Shown: one piece after another, positions 16,183 to 23,904 of the stretch
Numbering within the stretch: the first letter of the stretch is position 1
Layout: the number at the start of each line of letters is the position of its first letter
Origin: an uncultured bacterium
GTDB lineage: Bacteria; Acidobacteriota; Thermoanaerobaculia; Thermoanaerobaculales; Thermoanaerobaculaceae
Assembly (NCBI GenBank): GCA_937924755.1
Contig: CALEVZ010000049.1
Span: forward strand, 1 to 33,672
Direction of reading: 5' to 3'
Length of the DNA stretch: 33,672 nt
Translations under genes and position numbers: made by a program
Notes under the pieces: generated by a model
The model's input: the letters and a program-made list of their open reading frames with translations, nothing else
What the model was told of the DNA's origin: nothing
The model's database searches: none

Positions 16183-16190
16183 TGCTGCCC

Positions 16191-16700
16191 ATGAGGATGA
16201 GGCGAGTGCTGGGACTGCTGCTGGTTGCCGCGACCGTCGGAGCGATTCCCCCGCCTGAGCAACGGAAGCCCTTCCCCTCGGTGAGCCTGCGGGATCGTCA
16301 GGGGCAGCTGCGGCCGCTGGTGGAGTTGCTCGGGGAGGTGACGGTGCTGAACTTCTGGGCCACCTGGTGCGGGCCCTGCCGGCACGAACTCCCCGAGCTG
16401 GAGAGGCTGCAGGCGGAATTCAAGGGGAGTCCCCTGAAGGTATTGGCCATCAACGTCGACTCTCCGCGCGCCGCGGTGGAGGCGTTTATCGCCAATACCG
16501 ATTTGCTCCTGCCCGTCTATTTCATGGATGCGAAAACGCAATCCTCCCTGGGCATCGACAAGATTCCCTTTACCGTGCTCCTGGATGGCGAGGGCAGGGT
16601 GGTGCGGGTGTATCCAGGGTATTCCAAGGAGGGGATGCACGACCTCAAGGAGCAGGTGGGAGTCCTGCTCGGGCAACGCGGTGGCCGGAAAGGAACGTGA
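16191..16700 (+). CDS. TlpA-like thioredoxin-fold thiol-disulfide oxidoreductase
   Basis: The 169-residue product has an N-terminal signal or anchor (about 1-18), then a TlpA/ResA-type thioredoxin fold with the redox motif WCGPC (Cys60 and Cys63) and the cis-Pro in KIPFTVLLD near 125. It is probably periplasmic or membrane-tethered and reduces disulfides, for example in cytochrome maturation or envelope proteins. I start at ATG 16191; an in-frame GTG at 16173 lies upstream of the likely transcription start. It ends one base before the ATG of the next gene, so the two are an operon. Confidence 0.88.
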   Translation: MRMRRVLGLLLVAATVGAIPPPEQRKPFPSVSLRDRQGQLRPLVELLGEVTVLNFWATWCGPCRHELPELERLQAEFKGSPLKVLAINVDSPRAAVEAFIANTDLLLPVYFMDAKTQSSLGIDKIPFTVLLDGEGRVVRVYPGYSKEGMHDLKEQVGVLLGQRGGRKGT

Positions 16701-16701
16701 T

Positions 16702-17331
16702 ATGCGGCGAGTGTGGGCTTCTCTGGCAGTGCTGAGTCTGGTGGCGCCGGTGGCGCTGGCCCAGGGTCGGGCCGGAAGCATCGAGCTGACTCCCACGGTG
16801 GGGTACTGGTTCGGCGATACCCTGGCCAGGGGCACGGTCAACGCCTTCGATTTCGATGTCACGGTGGACGATACCACTGCGGCCGGCGTGCGCATCTCGT
16901 ATCGCTTTACGGAGAACTGGGCGCTCGAGGGCGCGCTGATGCGCTTTAAGGCCGACCTGGTGACCGGCCGCAAGGAGCTCTTCGGCGGCGCCGAGAAGCT
17001 GGGCGAGATCCGTGGTGATGTTGCCGAAATCGGCTTCGAGGGGAGCTTCGGGAGCAGCCGCCTGGTACCCTTCCTGGCCGGTGGGATCGGCGCCATGCGG
17101 CTGGACCCCAGCATGGCCAACGCCAGCTCCGACACGCGCTTTGTCGGCCACCTGGGGGCCGGCTTCAAGCTGTTCTTCACCCCCAGCGTGGCGCTCCGTT
17201 TCGACTGGCGCGGACACAGCGCCAACGTCCGCTCGGGCCGCGACGACTGCGACTGGTGGGAGCGCTGCTCCTATGACGATCGCTGGCTGACCTTCAAGGA
17301 ACTCTCGCTCGGCCTGGCGTTTGCCTTCTGA
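16702..17331 (+). CDS. Outer-membrane beta-barrel protein (OmpW/opacity-like)
   Basis: A 209-residue protein with a signal peptide cleaved after VALA (about 1-19), then alternating hydrophobic strands such as SIELTPTVGYWFGDTL, AAGVRISYRFTENWALEGAL and LVPFLAGGIGAMRLD. It ends in LSLGLAFAF, with a terminal Phe typical of barrels inserted by BamA. It fits the small 8-strand OM_channels/porin family. Two cysteines (DDCDWWERCSYDD, about 179-187) are placed as in an extracellular loop. AAAGGA precedes the ATG at 16702. The ligand is unknown. Confidence 0.82.
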   Translation: MRRVWASLAVLSLVAPVALAQGRAGSIELTPTVGYWFGDTLARGTVNAFDFDVTVDDTTAAGVRISYRFTENWALEGALMRFKADLVTGRKELFGGAEKLGEIRGDVAEIGFEGSFGSSRLVPFLAGGIGAMRLDPSMANASSDTRFVGHLGAGFKLFFTPSVALRFDWRGHSANVRSGRDDCDWWERCSYDDRWLTFKELSLGLAFAF

Positions 17332-18277
17332 GTTCGTGGGGCTCGGGAAAAGTGCCCTCGCCGCGGCTGCCGCCGTGTGTGTGGTGGCGGGCGCCATGGC
17401 CTCGGCAGAGGTGGCCACGTCGGCCGCGCAAGGCAGTGGTCAAGGGCAGCCGTTCGTCGACCGCACCGAGGTGTCCTTGGTCTTGGTGCCCGTCACCGTG
17501 CTCGACGGGCGAGGTCGTCCCGTCGCCACCCTGGAGCGGCACCGCTTTCGCTTGCTGGTTGACGGGCTGGAGGTGCCGATTCGCTCGTTCTGGAGAGAGG
17601 GGGGGCTCCCCCTCTCCCTGACGATTCTCTTGGATACCTCCGGCTCCATGGGCACTCGACGCCTGGACCGGGCGCGGGAGGCGCTGCTGTCCTTCGTGTC
17701 GCAACTGGCACCCCACGATGAGGTGTGTCTGATCACCTTCGGCGCCGGGGAGGTGAAGCGCAGGCTGCGCTTCGGAGAAGATCCAGGACGGCTTGCCGAG
17801 CTGCTGGGGCCGCTGAAAGGGTTTGGCACCACCGCCTTGTACGACGTGCTCAGCGCCGCCCCGCAGCTGCTGCAGGGGGCGCGGCATGTGCGCCGGGCCG
17901 TGCTGCTGTTCACCGACGGGGTGGACACCGCGTCCGAGGTGTCGCCGGAGGAGGCGCGGCAGATTCTCCAGGGAATCGAGGAGCCGCTGTATGTCTTCGG
18001 CATCGAGCCACCACCGGATCTGGAGGGGCGAAGGGATACCTATGATGTTCTTCTGGCGTCCTTTGCGGCCGCCAGCGGGGGGCGCTACATGCGGGTCGAG
18101 GATGTCTCACGCCTACCGGCGCTCGCCCGCGATTTGCGCCGGGAGTTGACTATGCGCTATATCATCGCCTTCGAGCCCTCGGGGATCGGGGAGGTGAGGG
18201 AGCGGCGCGTGGAGGTGCGGGTGGAGGGTAAATATCAGGTGCGAGCGCGGCGTAGTTACGTGGGAACGCTGCCGTAA
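17321..18277 (+). CDS. VWFA-related domain protein (acidobacterial type)
   Basis: A 318-residue secreted protein with hydrophobic N-terminus (about 10-30), a beta-rich region with the pattern SLVLVPVTVLDGRGRPVATL and LLVDG (50-90), and a von Willebrand factor A domain (about 98-290). The metal-ion site is intact: DTSGSMG (105-111), Thr170/171 and TDGVD (Asp199). This resembles the VWFA-related family that is expanded in Acidobacteriota, which is the main taxonomic clue here. The start is uncertain: TTG 17321 overlaps the barrel gene by 11 bases and GTG 17336 is the alternative. Its role is probably adhesion or protein binding in the envelope. Confidence 0.83.
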   Translation: MPSEFVGLGKSALAAAAAVCVVAGAMASAEVATSAAQGSGQGQPFVDRTEVSLVLVPVTVLDGRGRPVATLERHRFRLLVDGLEVPIRSFWREGGLPLSLTILLDTSGSMGTRRLDRAREALLSFVSQLAPHDEVCLITFGAGEVKRRLRFGEDPGRLAELLGPLKGFGTTALYDVLSAAPQLLQGARHVRRAVLLFTDGVDTASEVSPEEARQILQGIEEPLYVFGIEPPPDLEGRRDTYDVLLASFAAASGGRYMRVEDVSRLPALARDLRRELTMRYIIAFEPSGIGEVRERRVEVRVEGKYQVRARRSYVGTLP

Positions 18278-18290
18278 GCGGGGATGACGC

Positions 18291-18318
18291 TTGCGCGGCG
18301 TTCAGAGTGTGATATAAA
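18291..18318 (+). promoter_or_regulatory. Promoter of the OmpA-family lipoprotein gene
   Basis: TTGCGC (18291-18296) and TATAAA (18313-18318) are separated by 16 bases. Transcription would start near 18325, giving a leader of about 68 bases before ATG 18393, which has GGAGGG 6-11 bases upstream. The same -35 sequence with the same spacing occurs at 22254. Confidence 0.6.
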
Positions 18319-18392
18319 TGCGGGACGTGCGCGGCAAGCGCGCGGAAGTGGTCAGGAGACCCGTTGACGAGGGTGGAATAGGAGGGCAGGCG

Positions 18393-19028
18393 ATGAAGAG
18401 GATGACATTGGGATTGTTGGTGGCGGTTGTGGTTCTGGGCGTGACCGGTTGCGCCACCAAGACCTACGTGGACGAGAAGGTGAACCAGGCGACGACTGCC
18501 CAGAACGCCAAGATTGGCGAAGTGCAGAAGCAGGTGGAGGCGGCGCAGCAGGACATCGCCAACCTGAAGAGGTCCGATGCCGAGCAGAACGAGAAGCTCG
18601 CCAAGCTGTCGGAGACCGCCCGGGAGGCGCTGGACCGCGCCGTGGAAGCCGGCAAGTTGGCCAAAGGCAAGTTCCTCTGGGAGGTCACCCTCACCGATAA
18701 CGCGGTGAAGTTCGGCTTCAACAAGAGCGATCTCTCGCCCCAGGCCAAGGCCGCTCTCGATGCCTTCGCGCAGCAGGTCAAGGCCATGAATAAGAACGTG
18801 TTCATCGAGATCCAGGGGCACACCGACAACATCGGTTCCGAGAGGATCAACCTCCGCCTCGGCCAGGAGCGCGCCGACAACGTCATGCGCTACCTCAACA
18901 TGGAGCAGGGGATTCCGCTCAACCGCATGTCCTCTGTGTCGTACGGGGAGTACAAGCCCATCGCTGACAACAAGACCGCCGCGGGGCGCGCCGAAAACCG
19001 CCGCGTCACCCTGGTGGTGCTCGAGTAG
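18393..19028 (+). CDS. OmpA-family lipoprotein with coiled coil
   Basis: The 211-residue product has a signal peptide with lipobox VTGC (Cys20), an Lpp-like coiled coil (about 25-85, KTYVDEKVNQATTAQNAKIG and following) and a C-terminal OmpA-like peptidoglycan-binding domain (about 95-211). The key region is IQGHTDNIGSERINLRLGQERA, with the Asp and Arg that bind diaminopimelate. It probably tethers the outer membrane to the cell wall. It differs from Pal (4783-5376) by the GHTDN motif and the coiled coil. A longer in-frame start at 18318 lies on the -10 box and is rejected. Confidence 0.9.
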   Translation: MKRMTLGLLVAVVVLGVTGCATKTYVDEKVNQATTAQNAKIGEVQKQVEAAQQDIANLKRSDAEQNEKLAKLSETAREALDRAVEAGKLAKGKFLWEVTLTDNAVKFGFNKSDLSPQAKAALDAFAQQVKAMNKNVFIEIQGHTDNIGSERINLRLGQERADNVMRYLNMEQGIPLNRMSSVSYGEYKPIADNKTAAGRAENRRVTLVVLE

Positions 19029-19054
19029 TACCGGCGCATTTAGAATCATGGACA

Positions 19055-19092
19055 GCGGTGCCTTCAGGGCGTGCCGGCCCTGCAGGCACCGC
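19055..19092 (+). terminator. Long hairpin after the OmpA-family gene
   Basis: A 16-bp stem with a single T-C mismatch (19055-19070 with 19077-19092) closes a 6-base loop. It lies 26 bases after the OmpA-family stop and is followed by TCGTTGTATTT, only partly T-rich. It can act as a terminator, but a TAGAAT at 19041-19046 would place a start site close to base 19053, so it could equally be the 5' hairpin of the next mRNA. Confidence 0.5.
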
Positions 19093-19139
19093 TCGTTGTA
19101 TTTGGGGTTATCATGAACAGGACAGTCAAGGAGGCGCCC

Positions 19140-20000
19140 GTGAAGCGATTGGTCGTGCCCATCACCTTACTGCTGCTAGCTCAGCTCGCCGTCGCCGCGA
19201 CGGTGGTTCTCAAAGGTGGGAAGCGGTTGGAGGTGGCCACCTTCGAGCAACAGGGGAACTACCTGGTGGTGATGTTCGAAGATGGCCGGGCCCAGTCCTA
19301 CCCGATTTCCATGGTGGACGTGGCGGCCACCGACGAGGCCAACGGCGTGACTCGCCCACAGCGGCCGTCGCCGGCTGCCCCTGGACCGTCCAGCCCTTTC
19401 CTTTCTGCGGTGGCCCGCAAGGGTGAGCCGGTGGCCACCATTCGCGACGGCGATGTAGCCAGGCTGCCGCCGGCCGACAGCGAGCCGGTCGAGGAGCCCA
19501 AGGAGCAGCGCGCGCAGGCTCCCGCCCGGGTGGTGGTCACCGGGTACAACTGGAGGCTGGTGGGCGAAAACACTTGGGAGGTAACGGTGACGCTCACCAA
19601 TCAGGGCGAGTTCGCGGCCTCGAACCTCTCCGTGCAGGTGCGGGGACTGGATGCCAACGGCGAGGAAACCGGGCGCGCTTCCGGGACGTTGAGCGGGGAG
19701 CTGGCTCCCGGCGCCCAGGCCAGCACGGTGGTCACCCTCAAGGGGGAGGAGGCGGTCGTGCAGCTCGCCTTCGACGTGCGCTGGCAGGAGATCCGGCCGG
19801 CGGCGCCACCGCGCGAGGAGGTGACCCCGATCACTGCTCCCGCCTCTGCCCCATCCTCCGCGCCGGCCCAGGCACCGCCCCCTCAGTACGGCCTGGCGCC
19901 CGACGCCTCGCCCATGGCGGTGCCGGAGAATCCCCTGGCGCTGCGGGACGTGACCGCCGTCCCGCAGCCGGTTCCGCCGGCCACGCCCCCGCCGCGTTAG
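19140..20000 (+). CDS. Secreted protein of unknown function with FxLYD-like domain
   Basis: I do not recognise a named family. The 286-residue product has a signal peptide (about 1-19, ends AVAA), a small region resembling a lipoprotein-like beta motif (VVLKGGKRLEVATFEQQGNYLVVMFEDGR), a linker, and a beta-sandwich at about 130-225 (WRLVGENTWEVTVTLTNQGEFAASNLSVQVRGLD) like FxLYD or CARDB-type folds. A Pro/Ala-rich tail of about 60 residues follows. GTG 19140 is chosen because AAGGAGG lies 5 bases upstream; ATG 19113 is possible. Its stop overlaps the convergent OPT stop. Confidence 0.7.
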   Translation: MKRLVVPITLLLLAQLAVAATVVLKGGKRLEVATFEQQGNYLVVMFEDGRAQSYPISMVDVAATDEANGVTRPQRPSPAAPGPSSPFLSAVARKGEPVATIRDGDVARLPPADSEPVEEPKEQRAQAPARVVVTGYNWRLVGENTWEVTVTLTNQGEFAASNLSVQVRGLDANGEETGRASGTLSGELAPGAQASTVVTLKGEEAVVQLAFDVRWQEIRPAAPPREEVTPITAPASAPSSAPAQAPPPQYGLAPDASPMAVPENPLALRDVTAVPQPVPPATPPPR

Positions 20001-22030
20001 GTCGTGGCGCGCCGGGAGTCCCAGTAGAGGTAGGCCACTAGGGCCACGTAGGCGGCCAGCGCCAGGAGTTCCCCCTCGGCGTTGCCCAGCGCCGCCACTG
20101 CGGTGGAAAATTGGATGTGCCGGCCGAAGAGCTCGAAGCCCTGCTGGGGCAGCTTGAGAAACGCCGCCACCACCCCCATGATGGCGCCGCCGGCAATGAA
20201 TCCGGAAGCCAGCAGGGTACCTCGATTCACTCGCGCCGTAGCCAGCTTCTCGTCCCCCTTGGCGGAACGGTGCACCAGGTGGGCCACCAACCCGCCGATA
20301 AGCAGCGGGGTGTTGAGCTGAATGGGGATGTACATCCCCAGAGCGAAGGCCAGCGCTGGCACGCCGATCATCTGCATGAACATGGCCAGCAATACGCCAA
20401 CCCCATAGAGCAGCCAGGGCACCGGCTCGTGGGAGAGGATGGTCTTGATCACCGCCGCCATGGCGTTGGCCTGGGGCGCCACCAGCACCTGGGACTCGGG
20501 GTGCGTGGGGGAGGGGACGAACCCGTAGGTCTTGTTGAGGAGCAGCATCACCACACCAACGGTGAGCGCCGCCACCAGGGTGCCCATCACCTTGGAGAGC
20601 TGCTGCCGTGAGGGGGTCGAGCCGATCCAGTAGCCAATCTTCAGGTCGGTGATGGCGCCGCCGGCCATGGAGAGGGCGGTGCACACCACGCCGCCAATGA
20701 GCAGCGCCGCCAGCATCCCCGAGGGGCCCGACAGTCCGGCCGCCATCAGGAAGACCGAGGTGAGAATCAGGGTCATCAGGGTCATCCCCGACACCGGGTT
20801 GGTGCCGACGATGGCGATGGCCCGCGCCGACACGGTGGTGAACAAAAAGGAAATGATGAGAACCACGGCGATGGCGATGAGGGACAGGCGCGTCGGCTGC
20901 GCCTCACCGTGCACCACGCCGAAGCGGAAAAACAGCCAGGTGGCCAACGCCACCCCGGCAATACCGGCGAGCACCCAGGCCATGGGGAGGTCGCGGTCGG
21001 TGCGCAGCGAGGTGCTGGCCACACTGCCGCTCTTGCCGAACAACTCCTTGAAGCCGAGGGAAAACGCTTTGACGATGATGGGCCAGGAGCGGAGGATACC
21101 CATGACCCCGGCGGCGGCGATGCCGCCGATGCCAATGAGGCGCACGTAGCTCGAGAAGATCTGCTCGGCACTCATGGTACCGATTAGGGTGCCGTCGGTG
21201 ACCGGCGGCACCGCCGTCTGCAGCATGGCGCCAAAGTGCCCCACCAGTGGCACCAGTACGAACCACGACAGCAGCGAGCCGGCGCAGATGATGGCCGAAT
21301 ATTTCAGGCCGATGATGTAGCCCAACCCGAGCACCGAGGCGAGCACATCGATTTTGAACACCATCTTGGCCCGCTCCGCCAGATCCGTTAGGTAGGGCAC
21401 GGCACGAGTGGTGAACACCTCGGCCCACCCTTCCAGATGAATGACGATAAAGTCGAAGATACCGCCGATGGCCGCCGCCAGCGCCAACACCTTGGCCTGC
21501 TTGCCGCCCGCTTCGCCGGCGACCAGCACCTCGGTGGTGGCGGTGGCCTCGGGGAAGGGAAACTCGCCGTGCATCTCTTTGACGAAGTAGCGGCGCAGGG
21601 GGATCAGGAAAGCGAGCCCCAGCACCCCCCCGAAGAGTGCCACCAGGAAAAGCTTGAACAGGTCCACCGGCAGCCCGAGGATGAACAGAGCCGGCAGGGT
21701 GAAGATCGACCCGGCCACCACCAGGCCCGAGGCGGCGCCAATGGACTGCACGATGACGTTTTCCAGGATCGTCGAACGGCGCTTGAAAAGGTATCCGAGG
21801 CCCACCGCCAGAATGGAAATGGGGATGGCAGCCTCGAACACCTGCCCCACCTTGAGCCCCAAAAACGCCGCCGCGGCGGAAAAGAGCACGGCCATGAGGA
21901 GGCCCATGACCACGGCGCGGGTGGTCATCTCCAGCCGCTCATCCTGCGGCGGTACCACCGGGGTGTAGCTCTCTCCGGGCTTGAGGGGCCGGTAGGCGTT
22001 CTCGGGCAAGCTGCGGCGCTCCGTCTCCAT
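19997..22030 (-). CDS. OPT family oligopeptide transporter
   Basis: A 677-residue polytopic membrane protein with about 14-16 predicted helices. Family features: AAAAFLGLKVGQVFEAAIPISILA after a short N-terminal tail, the ENVIVQSIGAASGLVVAGSIFTLPAL helix pair, and the GTNPVSGMTLMTLI repeat half. OPT proteins import peptides or, in the yellow-stripe-like branch, metal chelates, by proton symport; the substrate here is not readable. I start at ATG 22028-22030 (METERRSLPENAYRPL), with GGGAGGG 5 bases upstream; the frame extends 113 codons further without family similarity. The Shine-Dalgarno is partly inside a hairpin (22037-22055). Confidence 0.9.
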   Translation of the reverse strand: METERRSLPENAYRPLKPGESYTPVVPPQDERLEMTTRAVVMGLLMAVLFSAAAAFLGLKVGQVFEAAIPISILAVGLGYLFKRRSTILENVIVQSIGAASGLVVAGSIFTLPALFILGLPVDLFKLFLVALFGGVLGLAFLIPLRRYFVKEMHGEFPFPEATATTEVLVAGEAGGKQAKVLALAAAIGGIFDFIVIHLEGWAEVFTTRAVPYLTDLAERAKMVFKIDVLASVLGLGYIIGLKYSAIICAGSLLSWFVLVPLVGHFGAMLQTAVPPVTDGTLIGTMSAEQIFSSYVRLIGIGGIAAAGVMGILRSWPIIVKAFSLGFKELFGKSGSVASTSLRTDRDLPMAWVLAGIAGVALATWLFFRFGVVHGEAQPTRLSLIAIAVVLIISFLFTTVSARAIAIVGTNPVSGMTLMTLILTSVFLMAAGLSGPSGMLAALLIGGVVCTALSMAGGAITDLKIGYWIGSTPSRQQLSKVMGTLVAALTVGVVMLLLNKTYGFVPSPTHPESQVLVAPQANAMAAVIKTILSHEPVPWLLYGVGVLLAMFMQMIGVPALAFALGMYIPIQLNTPLLIGGLVAHLVHRSAKGDEKLATARVNRGTLLASGFIAGGAIMGVVAAFLKLPQQGFELFGRHIQFSTAVAALGNAEGELLALAAYVALVAYLYWDSRRATT

Positions 22031-22036
22031 GGTTCC

Positions 22037-22055
22037 CTCCCGTTGACCGCGGGAG
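22037..22055 (-). promoter_or_regulatory. Hairpin that covers the OPT ribosome binding site
   Basis: On the minus strand CTCCCG (22050-22055) pairs with CGGGAG (22037-22042), loop 7 bases. The second arm is the core of the Shine-Dalgarno GGGAGGG that serves the OPT start 5 bases on. Pairing would lower translation, so this is a candidate site of translational control. Confidence 0.4.
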
Positions 22056-22253
22056 CTTACGGGCGGCTGGGAGCGAATGCAACCCGTACGAGGAGAAAAC
22101 TGACCGGCGGGCGACGTGCCGGGTGGGGCAATCGCTGGCTTGCGTCTGGGTCTTGTTAAAAACACACGAAATCGCCGGCGCCTTGGGCGAACACGGCCCC
22201 ATGGCTCCCCGGCGGCGATGGGACCCCTCAGCGCGGCAGAGGTCCGTGAGAGC

Positions 22254-22281
22254 TTGCGCCGCCGTCCCGGTTTGGCATACT
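22254..22281 (+). promoter_or_regulatory. Promoter of the B12-binding protein gene
   Basis: TTGCGC (22254-22259) and CATACT (22276-22281) with 16-base spacing, followed by AGGAGG (22291-22296) and ATG 22305. The TGG before CATACT gives a partial extended -10. The arrangement equals that at 18291-18318. Confidence 0.55.
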
Positions 22282-22304
22282 CCCGCCTGCAGGAGGATGG
22301 AGCC

Positions 22305-22703
22305 ATGGCGGCGCCCAAGCGCGTTTTGATCGCCAAACCGGGCCTGGACGGACACGATCGCGGGGCCAAGGTGGTGGCTCGCGCCCTGCGCGACGCGGGG
22401 TTCGAGGTGATCTACTCCGGATTGCGCCAGACCCCCGAGCAGATCGCTCAGGCGGCGGTGCAGGAAGATGTGGACGCAGTCGGTTTGTCGATCCTTTCGG
22501 GAGCGCACCGCACGGTGTTCCCGGCAGTGGTGCAGGCGCTGCGCGCCGCGGGAGCCGGGGATGTGCTGGTCTTTGGCGGCGGGGTGATCCCTCGGGAAGA
22601 CGTGGAGTTCCTCGAGGAGCACGGGATCGACCGCATTTTCTTGCCGGGCACGGACACCCACGAGGTGGTGAATTACCTCAAGGAGCGCCTGGGAGAGGGT
22701 TGA
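22305..22703 (+). CDS. Stand-alone cobalamin-binding domain of methylmalonyl-CoA mutase type
   Basis: A 132-residue protein corresponding to the C-terminal B12-binding domain (small subunit) of split methylmalonyl-CoA or related acyl-CoA mutases. The base-off cobalamin motif D-x-H-x-x-G is at Asp15, His17 and Gly20; LSILSGAH and FGGGVIP supply the nucleotide-tail pocket. It carries radical chemistry only with a large catalytic subunit (mcm-like), which is not in the window. Neighbours give no operon: it is convergent with the membrane protein at 22728 and divergent from OPT. Confidence 0.92.
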   Translation: MAAPKRVLIAKPGLDGHDRGAKVVARALRDAGFEVIYSGLRQTPEQIAQAAVQEDVDAVGLSILSGAHRTVFPAVVQALRAAGAGDVLVFGGGVIPREDVEFLEEHGIDRIFLPGTDTHEVVNYLKERLGEG

Positions 22704-22727
22704 GCTCCGCGGCCGACGCCAACGCCG

Positions 22728-23792
22728 TCACTCGATGCGGGCGGCCGTTCGCCCGATGAGGTGCCCCTCCGCCGTCCACACCTCGACCACCAGGGGGCCG
22801 TGGGGCCGGCGGCTGGAGCTGGCCTCCGCCAGCCGCGCGAGGGGCACTACGTCCCACACCCGGAAGCCCTTCTCATGGGCCAGCAGCTCCACCACCCGGG
22901 AGCTGCGCACCACCACCCCGGCGCGTTTGACCTTGATGGTCACCGTGGTGGGCAGGCTCGTTGGGGAAAAGATGGTGGCTACGACGTAAAGTTTCTGCAG
23001 CGTCAGCTCGCTGGCGGGTATCACCGTCGACCACTCCCGGCGAGGGGACGGGGCGTCCAGGTCCAGCTGGGCGGCAAAGCGAACCTTGGTCAGGCGCAGG
23101 GGCACCGGCGGCACCAGGGGGCGGGCGGCGCGAGCCGCCACCAGGGCCGCCAGCAGCATCACCACCGCCTTCAGGAGGACCCGCCGGCGGAGCAGCTCCC
23201 CCGGTGGGTAGGCCAGGGGCAGTGCCGCCCCGACCGCCAGGGCAGCCGCCAGGTACGTGCCGATGTGCAGCCTGGTCTTGAAGATCAGCGGAAAGAAAAA
23301 GTTCAAGGCGGCGAAGGTGACCAGCACGAAAAACGTCAAGGCGAACGACCGGTAGCGGCGCAGGAGATGGTCGAAGGGCAGGTCGATACAGGAAAAGATC
23401 GCCAGGGCCAGGAGAAACGCCACGAACAGGGTGTTTGGGGAGAAGAAGGTCGCCGAGTAGGCGTAGAATGGAATGAGGAAAAACAGCGTGCCCTGGTACA
23501 TGACGCGGGTGAGATAGGAGACGAACTCCTGGGCGTATCGCATCGCCGTGCTCTGCACCGCTGAGGTGGCGCGGGTGAAGAACAACGTGGTCGCCCAGGT
23601 GAGGGCGAGAAAGCTCACCACCCATGGCAGGTAGCCGTGGCGGTTGTGCGCCAGCACCAGCACGCCGGCGCCCCACAGGAGTGCCCAGATGGAGTGGAGC
23701 GTCCAGAAGAGGCGCGAGTAGCGGCCGTAGAGCCCCTCGAAACGCGCCATCACCTGCCGCGCCAGGCCGCGCAGGCCAGCCATGCTCTGCAC
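22728..23792 (-). CDS. Membrane protein with C-terminal DUF2914-like domain
   Basis: The 354-residue product has five to six hydrophobic segments in the first 215 residues (for example LFWTLHSIWALLWGAGVLVL and ALTFFVLVTFAALNFFFPLIF), then an extracytoplasmic region. The last about 100 residues (ELTLQKLYVVATIFSPTSLPTTVTIKVKRAG and the following strands) resemble DUF2914, which pairs with membrane domains of unknown function (DUF5924-like). The start is GTG 23790-23792 or ATG 23781-23783. A TGG-CACAAT extended -10 ends 6 bases before the GTG and no Shine-Dalgarno is present, favouring a leaderless GTG. Function is unknown. Confidence 0.75.
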   Translation of the reverse strand: MQSMAGLRGLARQVMARFEGLYGRYSRLFWTLHSIWALLWGAGVLVLAHNRHGYLPWVVSFLALTWATTLFFTRATSAVQSTAMRYAQEFVSYLTRVMYQGTLFFLIPFYAYSATFFSPNTLFVAFLLALAIFSCIDLPFDHLLRRYRSFALTFFVLVTFAALNFFFPLIFKTRLHIGTYLAAALAVGAALPLAYPPGELLRRRVLLKAVVMLLAALVAARAARPLVPPVPLRLTKVRFAAQLDLDAPSPRREWSTVIPASELTLQKLYVVATIFSPTSLPTTVTIKVKRAGVVVRSSRVVELLAHEKGFRVWDVVPLARLAEASSSRRPHGPLVVEVWTAEGHLIGRTAARIE

Positions 23793-23798
23793 GTCAAT

Positions 23799-23804
23799 AT
23801 TGTG
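23799..23804 (-). promoter_or_regulatory. -10 element for the DUF2914 membrane protein
   Basis: CACAAT on the minus strand, preceded by TGG (extended -10), ends 6 bases before GTG 23792. No -35 or Shine-Dalgarno is evident. Confidence 0.4.
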
Positions 23805-23855
23805 CCACCCGCGGCCCCGGCGCGTCCCACCGGCTGCAGGCGGGACAGCGGTGCC

Positions 23856-23886
23856 TTGCCCGGGCGGCGGAGTCAGGCGCTACACT
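23856..23886 (+). promoter_or_regulatory. Possible promoter of alr
   Basis: TACACT (23881-23886) ends 6 bases before GTG 23893. TTGCCC (23856-23861) lies 19 bases upstream, which is longer than ideal. With no Shine-Dalgarno before GTG 23893 or ATG 23905, a leaderless or near-leaderless start is likely. Confidence 0.4.
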
Positions 23887-23904
23887 GCGCCGGTGAACGA
23901 AGTC

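Noticed and set aside
18318-18392. Upstream ATG for the OmpA-family lipoprotein
   Set aside because: It overlaps the -10 box and would bury the lipoprotein signal peptide; ATG 18393 has a strong ribosome binding site.
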